Shown in pieces: positions 25,615 to 33,856 of a stretch of DNA of 64,000 bases. The notes under the pieces are model-generated. The model did no database searches and had not been told where the DNA came from. It saw only the letters and a list, made by a program, of their open reading frames with translations. The DNA lies in the NCBI GenBank assembly GCA_944323805.1, contig CALUTW010000001.1, forward strand, positions 124,001-188,000, read 5' to 3'. A program made the position numbers and the translations under genes. Origin of the DNA: an uncultured Bacteroidales bacterium (GTDB lineage Bacteria > Bacteroidota > Bacteroidia > Bacteroidales > UBA932). The stretch's first letter is position 1; each line of letters begins with the position of its first letter.

Positions 25615-25651
25615 CAAAAATCCATGCTGATTTGCCATTCAGCATGGATTT
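25615..25651 (-). terminator. Intrinsic terminator after the metallophosphatase gene
   Basis: AAATCCATGCTGA (25618-25630) and TCAGCATGGATTT (25639-25651) form a perfect 13-bp stem with an 8-base loop. On the minus strand it is followed by TTTTTG. It lies 25 bases past the metallophosphatase stop. Confidence 0.8.
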
Positions 25652-25675
25652 ACGGTCTATATGTCTACGCAATTA

Positions 25676-26635
25676 TTATCTATTCCGTGTAACAGTATGG
25701 AGTACCTTGCCATCCTTGTCAAGCATGTGAAGATTGAGCTCTTTTTCATCGGCAGTGATGAGTGACCATCCGGACCGGTTGCTGCAGAATACCGTACCGT
25801 CGACAGGCTGTACATCCTTGCGGCTCAGGGAGCCTGAAGTATTGACTACATAGTCGATGTCGCAGCCTTCCTTGCGGATATGCTGGAAGGTGTGGATGTG
25901 ACCGCAAAGGTACATGTCCACATTGCCGTATCTGCGTAGCACAGGGTCGAGTCTCTGCTGGAGGTCTGTCCTTTCGCTTTCATTCTTGTCCGTATATGCA
26001 AAGACAGGATGGTGGCCTACCACAAGCACCCAGTCTTCGTCAGCCTCGGACAGGACCTTGTCAAGCCATGCAATCTGTACTTTCCAGTCGGACTTGGAGG
26101 CATCGGCGTACTTTTCCGTGTCTTCACGGTATTTGTCTATCATAGGGGTAGTGTCAAGCATCACTATCCTGACAGTGACACCGTCTTCCTCCTTGACAAA
26201 CGTGTAATATTTGGCAGGCATTTCCCAGCGTGCGCTCACATTGCTGTATTCCACTACTGCGTCCGTATTGCTCCTGTATTCGTGATTGCCGCATATCGGA
26301 AACCATTGCATCATAAGGTCAGGGTGGGAATAGATGAGTTCGTAGTTGGTCATCCATAGAGGGTCTGAAACACTCTGGACACCCTCGAAATGATGGACAT
26401 CCCCGGCCGCAAGCACAAATTCTATGTCAATGGTTTCGGCCATCTTTCCCATGGTCTCCGCTATCGGCTTCTGGTCATAGTAGCCGTTGCGGCCGAGGTC
26501 GTTTGCAAGATAGAAATTGAGCGGTTTCTCAAGATCTTTCCATTCTGCGGTATGATTGGTTGATATTGTAACCTGTCCGCAGGATACGGTTGCCACAATG
26601 GCTGCGATATTCAGGATAAGATTCTTTATCTTCAT
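25676..26635 (-). CDS. Purple-acid-phosphatase-like metallophosphoesterase, lipoprotein
   Basis: This 319-residue phosphatase has a lipoprotein signal (A-T-V-S-C, lipidated Cys near 19). It resembles small tartrate-resistant acid phosphatases. Metal-ligand motifs are N-D-L-G-R-N-G, A-G-D-V-H-H, C-G-N-H-E, V-V-G-H-H-P-V and C-G-H-I-H-T. The G-D-x-x-Y tyrosine that colours true purple acid phosphatases is His here, so it may use different metals. It is flanked by terminator-like hairpins on both sides, so it may be a separate unit behind the receptor and beta-helix genes. The substrate may be a phosphomonoester. Confidence 0.82.
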   Translation of the reverse strand: MKIKNLILNIAAIVATVSCGQVTISTNHTAEWKDLEKPLNFYLANDLGRNGYYDQKPIAETMGKMAETIDIEFVLAAGDVHHFEGVQSVSDPLWMTNYELIYSHPDLMMQWFPICGNHEYRSNTDAVVEYSNVSARWEMPAKYYTFVKEEDGVTVRIVMLDTTPMIDKYREDTEKYADASKSDWKVQIAWLDKVLSEADEDWVLVVGHHPVFAYTDKNESERTDLQQRLDPVLRRYGNVDMYLCGHIHTFQHIRKEGCDIDYVVNTSGSLSRKDVQPVDGTVFCSNRSGWSLITADEKELNLHMLDKDGKVLHTVTRNR

Positions 26636-26687
26636 AGTTCAAACTGTTTGTGTGGAATATTCCCGCAAATAAATAACTGAGGGTAAT

Positions 26688-26734
26688 CAAAAGAGATGAT
26701 TCTGAATGTATTTGCCGGATTCCAGAATCATCTC
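26688..26734 (-). terminator. Intrinsic terminator after the beta-helix lipoprotein gene
   Basis: GAGATGATTCTG (26693-26704) pairs perfectly with CAGAATCATCTC (26723-26734), with an 18-base loop. On the minus strand TTTT follows. It stands 50 bases past the stop of the beta-helix gene. Confidence 0.7.
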
Positions 26735-26783
26735 AAATGCAAATTTAATATTATTTTTCAGCAAAACCGTCCTTCTTTCCGGA

Positions 26784-28199
26784 TTATTCAGACTGCCCGA
26801 AAGCTCCGAACCAAGGCTGTACAGCCGGAGACTTGAAAGTCATGCCGTTGACAGTCATACCTGTTTCTGCAAAGAAAGGCATCCTGTCGCTGTCAGTCGG
26901 TGTATAGTAGCCTGAAAGGACCGGAGAGCCTGCATTGACATGGAAATCCCAGCTGTCGTTCCACTCATACAGAGCCGGGTCGGCATCGAGGCTGTAATTG
27001 ACAAAATCAGGATCAAGTTCGTCTGCATCCTCTGAAGTCTTTGCTATCCTGCTGTGCGTATCGGCATCCGGATCATACTCCCCGTGGTTGAATGAATACC
27101 CCTCATAAGGGAATTTGACTCCTGAATAGTAGAGCGTCTCTCCGTCATCTTCATACGAACCTTCGAAATAGAGATGGCTCTGCACATTCCCGGATGCGTA
27201 GAAATTATAGTCAATCATTGAGTGTTCCTTGTCGTAGCAGTCTTCGGAAGTCGGGGCATCGTATGCAGGGGTAATCGCCCTGAACTTGCAGTTGACAAGA
27301 AGATTGTTGAATACGCTTACATTGGCGTTCTCCTCAACGTAGATACATCCGCCTTTTTCTCCGTCACGTCTCCAGCCGGCATTGATTATAGTGTTGTTGT
27401 ATGCCTGGATGAGGGCCTGATGTCTTACCTCACTCTGGTCTGAGCTGGAGAGTTTCAGACCGTTTGTGTTAGGGCTGAACATGATGTTCTGCGCTACATC
27501 TACCTTGCAGCCGGACTTTACATTGACTGCTTCGGCTCCGTCATATCCCGTAGCACTGAAAATATTGTTCGCGATGATAGCATTGCCGCCCATCATATAG
27601 ATGCCGTCAGACCATCCGTTGCGGATTATACTGTTGGTAATAACGTAGTTGCCGTCGGGATTGTTGGTGGTAATCTGCGGATAGGCATCGTCTCCCGCAG
27701 TATAATATCCGTTTTCTGCAGCAGGGGAGCCTTCTACAACCTGTCCTCCGGTGTATTCGATGATTGTGTGGTCGATTATCATCTCTTCACATGTCGCTCC
27801 GGCAACGATTCCGCCCCAAAGGGCCGCGAATGTGTTTGCTGCTGTCCTTTCCGATTCAGCTACGGTAAGCCGTACCGGATTCTCCTCTGTCCCGAGGCAG
27901 TATAGATTGCCGTCTACAGTAAATTCGATGGCGGTGCGGTTGATGCCTACACCGGCGCTGTTGAAGATGACCGTTACACCCTCTTCAATTGTAAGGCTTT
28001 CCCCTTCCGGAACAAGCAGATGCCTGCTTACTTCAACCGTAGCGCCGGCTGTCCATGTCCCGGTTACAATCTGGACTGTTTCCGTCTGTGAGCCATTGTT
28101 GTTGTTCCCGCCATTCCCGCTCGGGTTGTTCTCTTTTTCGCAGGCTGCAAACATGAATGGGATTGCAGCTGAAAGCACAATGAAATTAAAGATTTTCAT
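26784..28199 (-). CDS. Right-handed parallel beta-helix lipoprotein
   Basis: The 471-residue protein starts with a lipoprotein signal (M-F-A-A-C-E-K-E), followed by a Gly/Asn-rich linker. Beta-helix repeats fill most of the chain; examples are N-Y-V-I-T-N-S-I-I-R-N-G-W, N-A-I-I-A-N-N-I-F and V-S-V-F-N-N-L-L-V-N. No polysaccharide-lyase catalytic signature is visible, so binding is as likely as catalysis. The TonB-dependent receptor lies immediately upstream in the same direction (54-base gap, no terminator). It may therefore be the surface partner of that receptor, in the place a SusD-like protein would occupy. This role is inferred. Confidence 0.8.
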   Translation of the reverse strand: MKIFNFIVLSAAIPFMFAACEKENNPSGNGGNNNNGSQTETVQIVTGTWTAGATVEVSRHLLVPEGESLTIEEGVTVIFNSAGVGINRTAIEFTVDGNLYCLGTEENPVRLTVAESERTAANTFAALWGGIVAGATCEEMIIDHTIIEYTGGQVVEGSPAAENGYYTAGDDAYPQITTNNPDGNYVITNSIIRNGWSDGIYMMGGNAIIANNIFSATGYDGAEAVNVKSGCKVDVAQNIMFSPNTNGLKLSSSDQSEVRHQALIQAYNNTIINAGWRRDGEKGGCIYVEENANVSVFNNLLVNCKFRAITPAYDAPTSEDCYDKEHSMIDYNFYASGNVQSHLYFEGSYEDDGETLYYSGVKFPYEGYSFNHGEYDPDADTHSRIAKTSEDADELDPDFVNYSLDADPALYEWNDSWDFHVNAGSPVLSGYYTPTDSDRMPFFAETGMTVNGMTFKSPAVQPWFGAFGQSE

Positions 28200-28253
28200 A
28201 AAGAATGTTATTTGAAATAAGTTTGTTCTGATGATGTATTCCGGGTGGCTCCC

Positions 28254-31004
28254 TTATTTTTCAGAGAACCGGTATCTGACTCCTATTGTGATTGACTGTC
28301 CATGCCATTCCCTGCGTTCAATCACTCCTCCGCGATATCTTTCATAGTCTGAGAACGAGTCTGTCAGGATATTCGGATTGACGAATCTCAGCACCGGTGT
28401 ATCGAGCAGGTTCGATGCCTTTGCGAAAACCGCGAAACCGGCCTTGAAGCTTTTTTCTATTGAAGCATCAAGCTGCATGTAGCCTGCTTCCCATATGTCG
28501 TTATCCAGCCAGTTTGATATCTCGCTCAGTCTTTTCCCGGTATACGATCCTGACACCTGTGCCTCCACCCCGGCTTTTGCAAACCTGAAGAGCAGGGACA
28601 GATTGGCCACATGGGCTGCCTGCCCGTAGAGTGGACGGGTCTGGTTGACATTAGTTACTTCGGAACCTTCCCTTACTCTTTTGACTGTTGTAATCCTCGA
28701 ATTGGTGTAGGTGTAGTTTGCCTTGATTCCGAACCAGTTGAAGTATTTCATCACATCCACTTCAACCCCTGCATTCGTGGCGTTCCCGAAGTTCATCGGA
28801 GCAATGTATGTCGCCTGCCCCTCGTTTATCAGGCCGTATTCAATAGGATTCCGGAGCCTTTTCCAGAAAAGACCTATCATGAACTGTTCGGATGACTTCG
28901 GGAAGAACTCATACCGCAGATCGATATTGTCGGCCACCGTATGCTTCAGGTCCGGATTTCCTTTCTCGTCATAGTCTTCGTTAAGGATGGTATACGGCAC
29001 AATCTCGAAGAATCCGGGCCTGTTGATGGAACGTCCGTACGAGAATCTGAGGTTCGCATTCCTGTGCACATTGTATTTCAGATGGACACTTGGGAGTATA
29101 TCGGTATATATCTGGTCTCCTTCCCTTTCCTCTTTGCGAGGGTAGTCGAGGGTGTATCCCTGGTCCGTATGCTCGGCCCTGATGCCGGCGATGATTTCCA
29201 GCCTGTCCGATGTGTATCTTGCCATGAGATATCCTGCGGCTATATTCTCCCATGCACCATAGTTGAGCGGGTCGCCGATATTTCCGTATTCGCGGGGCGT
29301 AAGCAGCAGTTCGTTGAAATTGGTCCAGTCTTCGCCATAATACTGAAGATTCTCCCTGCCTGTTGCGGAATCGAATATGTATTCATTGAAATAGCTGTCC
29401 CGGACCTTGTTCCTGTACATTCCTCCGGTCTTGAGGAGCAGGTTGGAAGCGTTGCCGAAATCGAATCTGTATGAAAGGTTGACATATCCGGCAAAGTCCC
29501 TGTCGGAGTTGTGTTCCCATCTTTTCTCTGCCGAATCTGTGTTGTAGAGATGGGGCTGCTGCATGTTTATGTATATCTTGGCATTGTCAGGTGAGGTGCT
29601 GTATGCCTTGGAGAATACTGCGGTCCAGTCGAGCATAAGCCTGTTCCTGTCAAGGAATGAATGGTTCCCCTTGAGTGTCGCATTGACTATATATTGTCTC
29701 TCCCACTGCATCTTGACAATCCAGTCCTTGGTGTTCTTCCCGTCACGGACTTCGCTTTTGCGCATGTCCATGTATCCGCCGTACAGCATGAGCTTATGTC
29801 TCCCGTTGATTCTCCAGTCGAGCTTTGCATGGGCCCCGAGGCGGTTCTGTTCCTCGGAATAAGTCCTGTATTCGGTGCCGTTCCCGGTGGACCCCTGTAC
29901 ATAATATATGTCAGCGTCCTTTCCTCTGAACAGGTTCTGCCAGCTCACGCCTGCCATGACTCCGAGCCTGCCTTTGAAAAAACGGTTGCCGAATGACAGC
30001 CCGCCTATCATGTCCGGTCTCGGTCTTGCATGTGTGACCTTAAGGTTATCCATGGTAAAATCATCCATGTCTACAGAATAATCCTTGCTTGAATCGTTCC
30101 CGATTCTTTCGAAAGGAGAGAGCTTCTGTCCTGCCCTGTGGTTGAAGGATTCGAAGTCCCGGTCAAAATAAATGGCATTGTAGCCGGTGGCAAGGTTTGC
30201 ATTCACTTCAAGCTTTTCCGGTGCGTCCTTCATGACAAGATTGACTGCACCTCCGATGCCGTCTCCCTCCATGTCTGCCGTAAGGGATTTTGTCACTTCC
30301 AGCCTGTCGAGCATTTCCGACGGGAAGATATCGAGAGGAACGTATCTGTTCTTATTGTCGGGGCTCGGAATCTTGACCCCGTTGACAAGGGTGTAGTTAT
30401 ATCTCTTGTCCATGCCTCGCAGTATCGCGTATTGCCCTTCTCCGCTGCTGTTCCTTTCCACTGTGACCCCGGACATCCTCTGGATGGCATTTGCTACGGT
30501 CAGGTCAGGCGACAGTTCTATTGCCTTAGCACTTAATACGTTGACTACATTGAGGGATGCCCGCTCTATGGCCCTTGCACTGGCCTCGGTCTTGCCGTGG
30601 TTTTCTGCAGATATGGTGGCCCCGTCAAGCATCAGGCTTTCGGGTTCAAGATTTATGATGATGGACCCGGTGGACGGTGTGCACCTCATTTCTGTTTCCT
30701 TGTATCCTATGATCGAACAGAGTATTGTCCTTTCCTCGGCAGATTCAAGCTGCATGGAGAAGCTCCCGTCAAGTCCGGAGACAGCCCATTTGTCCGGATT
30801 CTCCTTGAGAACTATGGCTGCGCCTATGATTTCTTCGCCTGTTGATGCATCGAGGATCTTGCCCCTGATGCCTATTGCCGGCTTGGCTTCATTTTCTGAC
30901 TCGTTTTCTGCCCCGGTACCGTCAATCCGGATATTTTCTCCGGAAGCTGTGGACGTTATTCCGAATATCAGCAATACTGTTGACAAGATCAGCTTTGAAT
31001 ACAT
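28254..31004 (-). CDS. TonB-dependent outer-membrane receptor
   Basis: This ~916-residue receptor begins with a signal peptide (L-I-L-S-T-V-L-L-I-F-G). A carboxypeptidase-regulatory-like domain follows at about residues 40-120 (I-R-G-K-I-L-D-A-S-T-G-E-E-I-I-G-A). The plug is at about 140-260, with V-N-G-V-K-I-P-S-P and G-D-G-I-G-G-A-V-N-L. The rest is a 22-strand-type barrel ending in an aromatic strand (V-R-Y-R-F-S-E-K). No SusD gene adjoins it; a beta-helix lipoprotein follows instead. The substrate could be a metal complex, a phosphorylated compound or an oligosaccharide. I chose the ATG at 31004 because the signal peptide starts there and the -7 box lies just beyond. Confidence 0.92.
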   Translation of the reverse strand: MYSKLILSTVLLIFGITSTASGENIRIDGTGAENESENEAKPAIGIRGKILDASTGEEIIGAAIVLKENPDKWAVSGLDGSFSMQLESAEERTILCSIIGYKETEMRCTPSTGSIIINLEPESLMLDGATISAENHGKTEASARAIERASLNVVNVLSAKAIELSPDLTVANAIQRMSGVTVERNSSGEGQYAILRGMDKRYNYTLVNGVKIPSPDNKNRYVPLDIFPSEMLDRLEVTKSLTADMEGDGIGGAVNLVMKDAPEKLEVNANLATGYNAIYFDRDFESFNHRAGQKLSPFERIGNDSSKDYSVDMDDFTMDNLKVTHARPRPDMIGGLSFGNRFFKGRLGVMAGVSWQNLFRGKDADIYYVQGSTGNGTEYRTYSEEQNRLGAHAKLDWRINGRHKLMLYGGYMDMRKSEVRDGKNTKDWIVKMQWERQYIVNATLKGNHSFLDRNRLMLDWTAVFSKAYSTSPDNAKIYINMQQPHLYNTDSAEKRWEHNSDRDFAGYVNLSYRFDFGNASNLLLKTGGMYRNKVRDSYFNEYIFDSATGRENLQYYGEDWTNFNELLLTPREYGNIGDPLNYGAWENIAAGYLMARYTSDRLEIIAGIRAEHTDQGYTLDYPRKEEREGDQIYTDILPSVHLKYNVHRNANLRFSYGRSINRPGFFEIVPYTILNEDYDEKGNPDLKHTVADNIDLRYEFFPKSSEQFMIGLFWKRLRNPIEYGLINEGQATYIAPMNFGNATNAGVEVDVMKYFNWFGIKANYTYTNSRITTVKRVREGSEVTNVNQTRPLYGQAAHVANLSLLFRFAKAGVEAQVSGSYTGKRLSEISNWLDNDIWEAGYMQLDASIEKSFKAGFAVFAKASNLLDTPVLRFVNPNILTDSFSDYERYRGGVIERREWHGQSITIGVRYRFSEK

Positions 31005-31026
31005 GTCGCTCCTGAAATTTTGGCGG

Positions 31027-31034
31027 CAAAGGTA
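31027..31034 (-). promoter_or_regulatory. -7-like box for the TonB-dependent receptor
   Basis: The minus strand reads TACCTTTG, which fits TAnnTTTG and stands 22 bases before the ATG at 31004. No consensus -33 element is found. Confidence 0.45.
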
Positions 31035-31107
31035 TCCTGTCAATTTTTAAGAAAAATGTAGCTTATATTAAGATTTTGTTGTGGAATGTTGCATAAATGT
31101 TAAGAAT

Positions 31108-31737
31108 CTATTTGTGATGGTCCTCTTCTGCCAGCACATAGCCTTCCGGGCCTTTTCTGAGTATTCCCTGGCTTACCATCTGCAGTATGGCTCTCGATAG
31201 CGACGGTCTGGCGACACCGAGGATAAATGCGGCTTCCTGAAGGCTGGAAATCGGCCCGTCATGGCTGATATAACCTGTAATCCGGGATGAGAGTGTCTGC
31301 AGGGCGAACTCATTCAGCCTGCGGCTGAGAAACATGCTGTGGTCGGAAATGATTCGGAGATAATTGCGGAGTATGCTGCTGTCGCTGCTGACCAGCCGGA
31401 ACAGGGTCTCGCGGCTGATACTCCATATAGTGCATGGAGATGATGCGATGATAGTGACAGGGAAGATTCCGTCACTGCTGAAGACGAACGCCGATGCAAG
31501 TGTCTCTGGAGCTGACAGTGTATCAAGGGTAAATTCCTTCCCTTCTTCGCTGACCATCCTGGCATACGCGCTGCCTTCGCACAGGAGAAGCACCGAGCGG
31601 CAGGCATATCCCTGCATTGAAATCAAGTCGCCTTTGTCATATGAGGTAATTCTTCCTGGAGATGCCGACAGGATTGTCTCCGCAGTCTCCGTATCGCATC
31701 CCCTGAATAGGGGAAGTTCCTGATATCCGCTGTACAT
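31108..31737 (-). CDS. Crp/Fnr-family transcriptional regulator
   Basis: The 209-residue protein has a cyclic-nucleotide-binding-like beta barrel at about residues 10-120 (Y-D-K-G-D-L-I-S-M-Q-G, G-S-A-Y-A-R-M-V-S-E-E-G-K-E-F). A C-terminal winged helix follows at about 140-200, with S-L-Q-E-A-A-F-I-L-G-V-A-R-P-S-L-S-R-A-I as recognition helix. The canonical cAMP-contact motif is not preserved and no Fnr-type Cys cluster is present, so the ligand is unknown. It is divergent from the protease-fimbrillin operon. A 14-bp palindrome in the shared intergenic region is its likely operator (inference). Confidence 0.85.
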   Translation of the reverse strand: MYSGYQELPLFRGCDTETAETILSASPGRITSYDKGDLISMQGYACRSVLLLCEGSAYARMVSEEGKEFTLDTLSAPETLASAFVFSSDGIFPVTIIASSPCTIWSISRETLFRLVSSDSSILRNYLRIISDHSMFLSRRLNEFALQTLSSRITGYISHDGPISSLQEAAFILGVARPSLSRAILQMVSQGILRKGPEGYVLAEEDHHK

Positions 31738-31782
31738 GTCAAGGATGTTAACAATGTCTTTTCATGCAGTCCGGAATGGTGC

Positions 31783-31796
31783 GTAACAATTGTTAC
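31783..31796. promoter_or_regulatory. 14-bp palindromic operator candidate
   Basis: GTAACAATTGTTAC is a perfect palindrome in the divergent region between the Crp/Fnr-type gene and the lipoprotein operon. Its centre lies about 43 bases before the predicted operon transcription start. A related TGTTAACA (31746-31753) stands nine bases before the regulator's ATG. The geometry fits either class II activation or repression. Confidence 0.55.
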
Positions 31797-31818
31797 CGCA
31801 TGCGATTCCCGGCCGATA

Positions 31819-31826
31819 TATCTTTG
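31819..31826 (+). promoter_or_regulatory. -7 box for the lipoprotein operon
   Basis: TATCTTTG matches the consensus and stands about 100 bases before the ATG at 31929. The expected -33 position overlaps the end of the palindrome at 31783-31796. Confidence 0.55.
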
Positions 31827-31928
31827 CCGCCGTTATGATGCATGGCATATCCCGGCATGATGCCGGATTGCCGCAAATATAGCAACATTATAAATGGCGC
31901 TACAGCAGCAAATATAATCAAAAAGAAT

Positions 31929-33821
31929 ATGTTTATGAAACTTACGGATATGATTCTGGTCCCGGCCATATTCCTTGTCCTTGCAGTATCCTGCACCAAG
32001 GACTATGTCCATGTCCCGGACATGCAGGCGGCTGCCGTGTTCCGTATCGGACATGACGGGTATGACGGCAATGCCGGTGTCTCAGGATTGGGCATTGACG
32101 GCAGCGGAAGCTACGACAGGGTGGAATTCATGGTTACTGATGAGGACGGAAACAGGGTCGGGGATATCAAGGGATATTACGATGCAGCGGCGTCGGAGAT
32201 ACGTATCGAGCGCCTTTACGAAGGCAGTTACAGGCTGTCAGTAATCGGTATCAGGGGCGAATGGGAGTCCGACGGGGCTGTATTCCGGGATGCCGGGCAT
32301 GAATCGGATGTATGGCTGGAATTCACGGGTGCTGAAAGCGGTCATGTAAATGCCGAATATTTCCATGCTTCAGTTCCCTTCTCCGTTGTATCTTCCCCCG
32401 GTCCTGACGGAAATGAAGTCAGCACTGAAATCCAGAGTAAAGTGCAGCTGAGGCGCATAGTCGGCAGGACTGATTTCAATGTGCATTTCCGCAATCCCTA
32501 TATCGAGAAGGCAGTAATCTCTGTCGTGGCGGAAATTGCCGTACCTCAGGTTTACCGGGCATTTGCAGCAGACGGTACTTTTAAGGACGTTGCCGGCGGC
32601 AATGGCCAGGCCTCGTCCGGCAAAGAGACCGTGAGTCTGGACCTGCTTGATTCCGCGTCCTATTTCATGCTCCCGTCCAGGGATGGCCAGGCAGTCCCGG
32701 GAAAAGTCGGGATACAGACGCGGGATTACCGGGGTAACACTGTAAGGCGGATATATGCCGTAGATATGCCTCCGGTCACAGCAAACCGCATCAACAGCAT
32801 TGAGGTGGATGCCATACATCCGGACGACGGCTCCGGGACCATGTTCATAACGGAAAGCTTCTATGCTGCCGGAGACCATGGCAGGATCCTGCAGGACGAT
32901 GAGCCTCATGAAATCTACACTGACAAGGCTTTGAGGAACTTCAATACATCCAGACCTCTGCAGGTGTGGGTGTCGCAGGACAGCAGTCTCAATGTGCGCT
33001 TTTATTCCCCGAAAGCCCTGGAGGATGTGCTTGTGATGGCGAGGATTCCTTCCGAGGGGGACTTCTATTTCGACCTGGCGTATTTCGATGTCATACCTGC
33101 ATTTGCGGATTTTTCATCAGCATTGCCAGTCCTCCATGGCAAGGGACTTTATCGCACCGATAGCGGGAAGATAGTGGAGATTCCCCGGAAAAGCTTCGGG
33201 GAGCTTGACGGAATCGAGTTCCGGATAGTATCCGGAGACCCCTACTGGGAAAAGCTAAGCAAGATAATCCACGGATGGAATATACGGTTCGACCTTTTCG
33301 GAGGAGACCCGACACTTCCTGACGGAGGTCCTCAAGGCAACTGGATGGGAATCCGTCCGGTACATTGCCGGGAAGCAGTGGCCTTTTTCCTGAATTTTAC
33401 CTACATGATAGATATGCCTGAGCATGAACAGATACTGTACGAGAATCAGGACAGGCTGTATGGGAACGGTGGAGTTGATGATAAGGTGCCGGTAGAGACA
33501 ATCCTGGGGCAGATGCGGCAGACAAGGACCATCAATGTCGGTCTCGTATATCCGGGAAACGGAGTCGTGGGGCTCGGCGGCGGCAGTACCTTCGGAGCAT
33601 ATCAGGACGGGTGGATTACACATTATACATCGCTGTATTCATGTGAGATCATGTTTCACGAGCTCGGGCATGTCATGGGGTACAGTCATAACAGCTCCTT
33701 TACATACGGTCCCTGGGCTCAGGAACTCATGAATTCCTTCTATGTATCGCATATCTCGGAGATGCCTGTGGATTCCCCACGGTACCTTTCGAGCTCAGAG
33801 AATGTAAACCTTTATAAATGA
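31929..33821 (+). CDS. Metzincin-type metallopeptidase lipoprotein
   Basis: This ~630-residue protein begins with a lipoprotein signal (F-L-V-L-A-V-S-C), lipidated Cys near residue 22. The N-terminal ~300 residues are beta-rich; they recall the anchor-type domains of FimB/Mfa2 lipoproteins, but the match is weak. The C-terminal part holds H-E-L-G-H-V-M-G-Y-S-H at about residue 577, a complete HExxHxxGxxH zinc site with three His ligands and catalytic Glu, followed by a Met in Q-E-L-M-N-S-F. It is the first gene of a three-gene operon with two giant paralogous lipoproteins. It may process them or host proteins. ATGs at 31929 and 31935 are both possible. Confidence 0.75.
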   Translation: MFMKLTDMILVPAIFLVLAVSCTKDYVHVPDMQAAAVFRIGHDGYDGNAGVSGLGIDGSGSYDRVEFMVTDEDGNRVGDIKGYYDAAASEIRIERLYEGSYRLSVIGIRGEWESDGAVFRDAGHESDVWLEFTGAESGHVNAEYFHASVPFSVVSSPGPDGNEVSTEIQSKVQLRRIVGRTDFNVHFRNPYIEKAVISVVAEIAVPQVYRAFAADGTFKDVAGGNGQASSGKETVSLDLLDSASYFMLPSRDGQAVPGKVGIQTRDYRGNTVRRIYAVDMPPVTANRINSIEVDAIHPDDGSGTMFITESFYAAGDHGRILQDDEPHEIYTDKALRNFNTSRPLQVWVSQDSSLNVRFYSPKALEDVLVMARIPSEGDFYFDLAYFDVIPAFADFSSALPVLHGKGLYRTDSGKIVEIPRKSFGELDGIEFRIVSGDPYWEKLSKIIHGWNIRFDLFGGDPTLPDGGPQGNWMGIRPVHCREAVAFFLNFTYMIDMPEHEQILYENQDRLYGNGGVDDKVPVETILGQMRQTRTINVGLVYPGNGVVGLGGGSTFGAYQDGWITHYTSLYSCEIMFHELGHVMGYSHNSSFTYGPWAQELMNSFYVSHISEMPVDSPRYLSSSENVNLYK

Positions 33822-33856
33822 ACACGCAGGTCAGCTTGCAATATTGATATTTGAAA

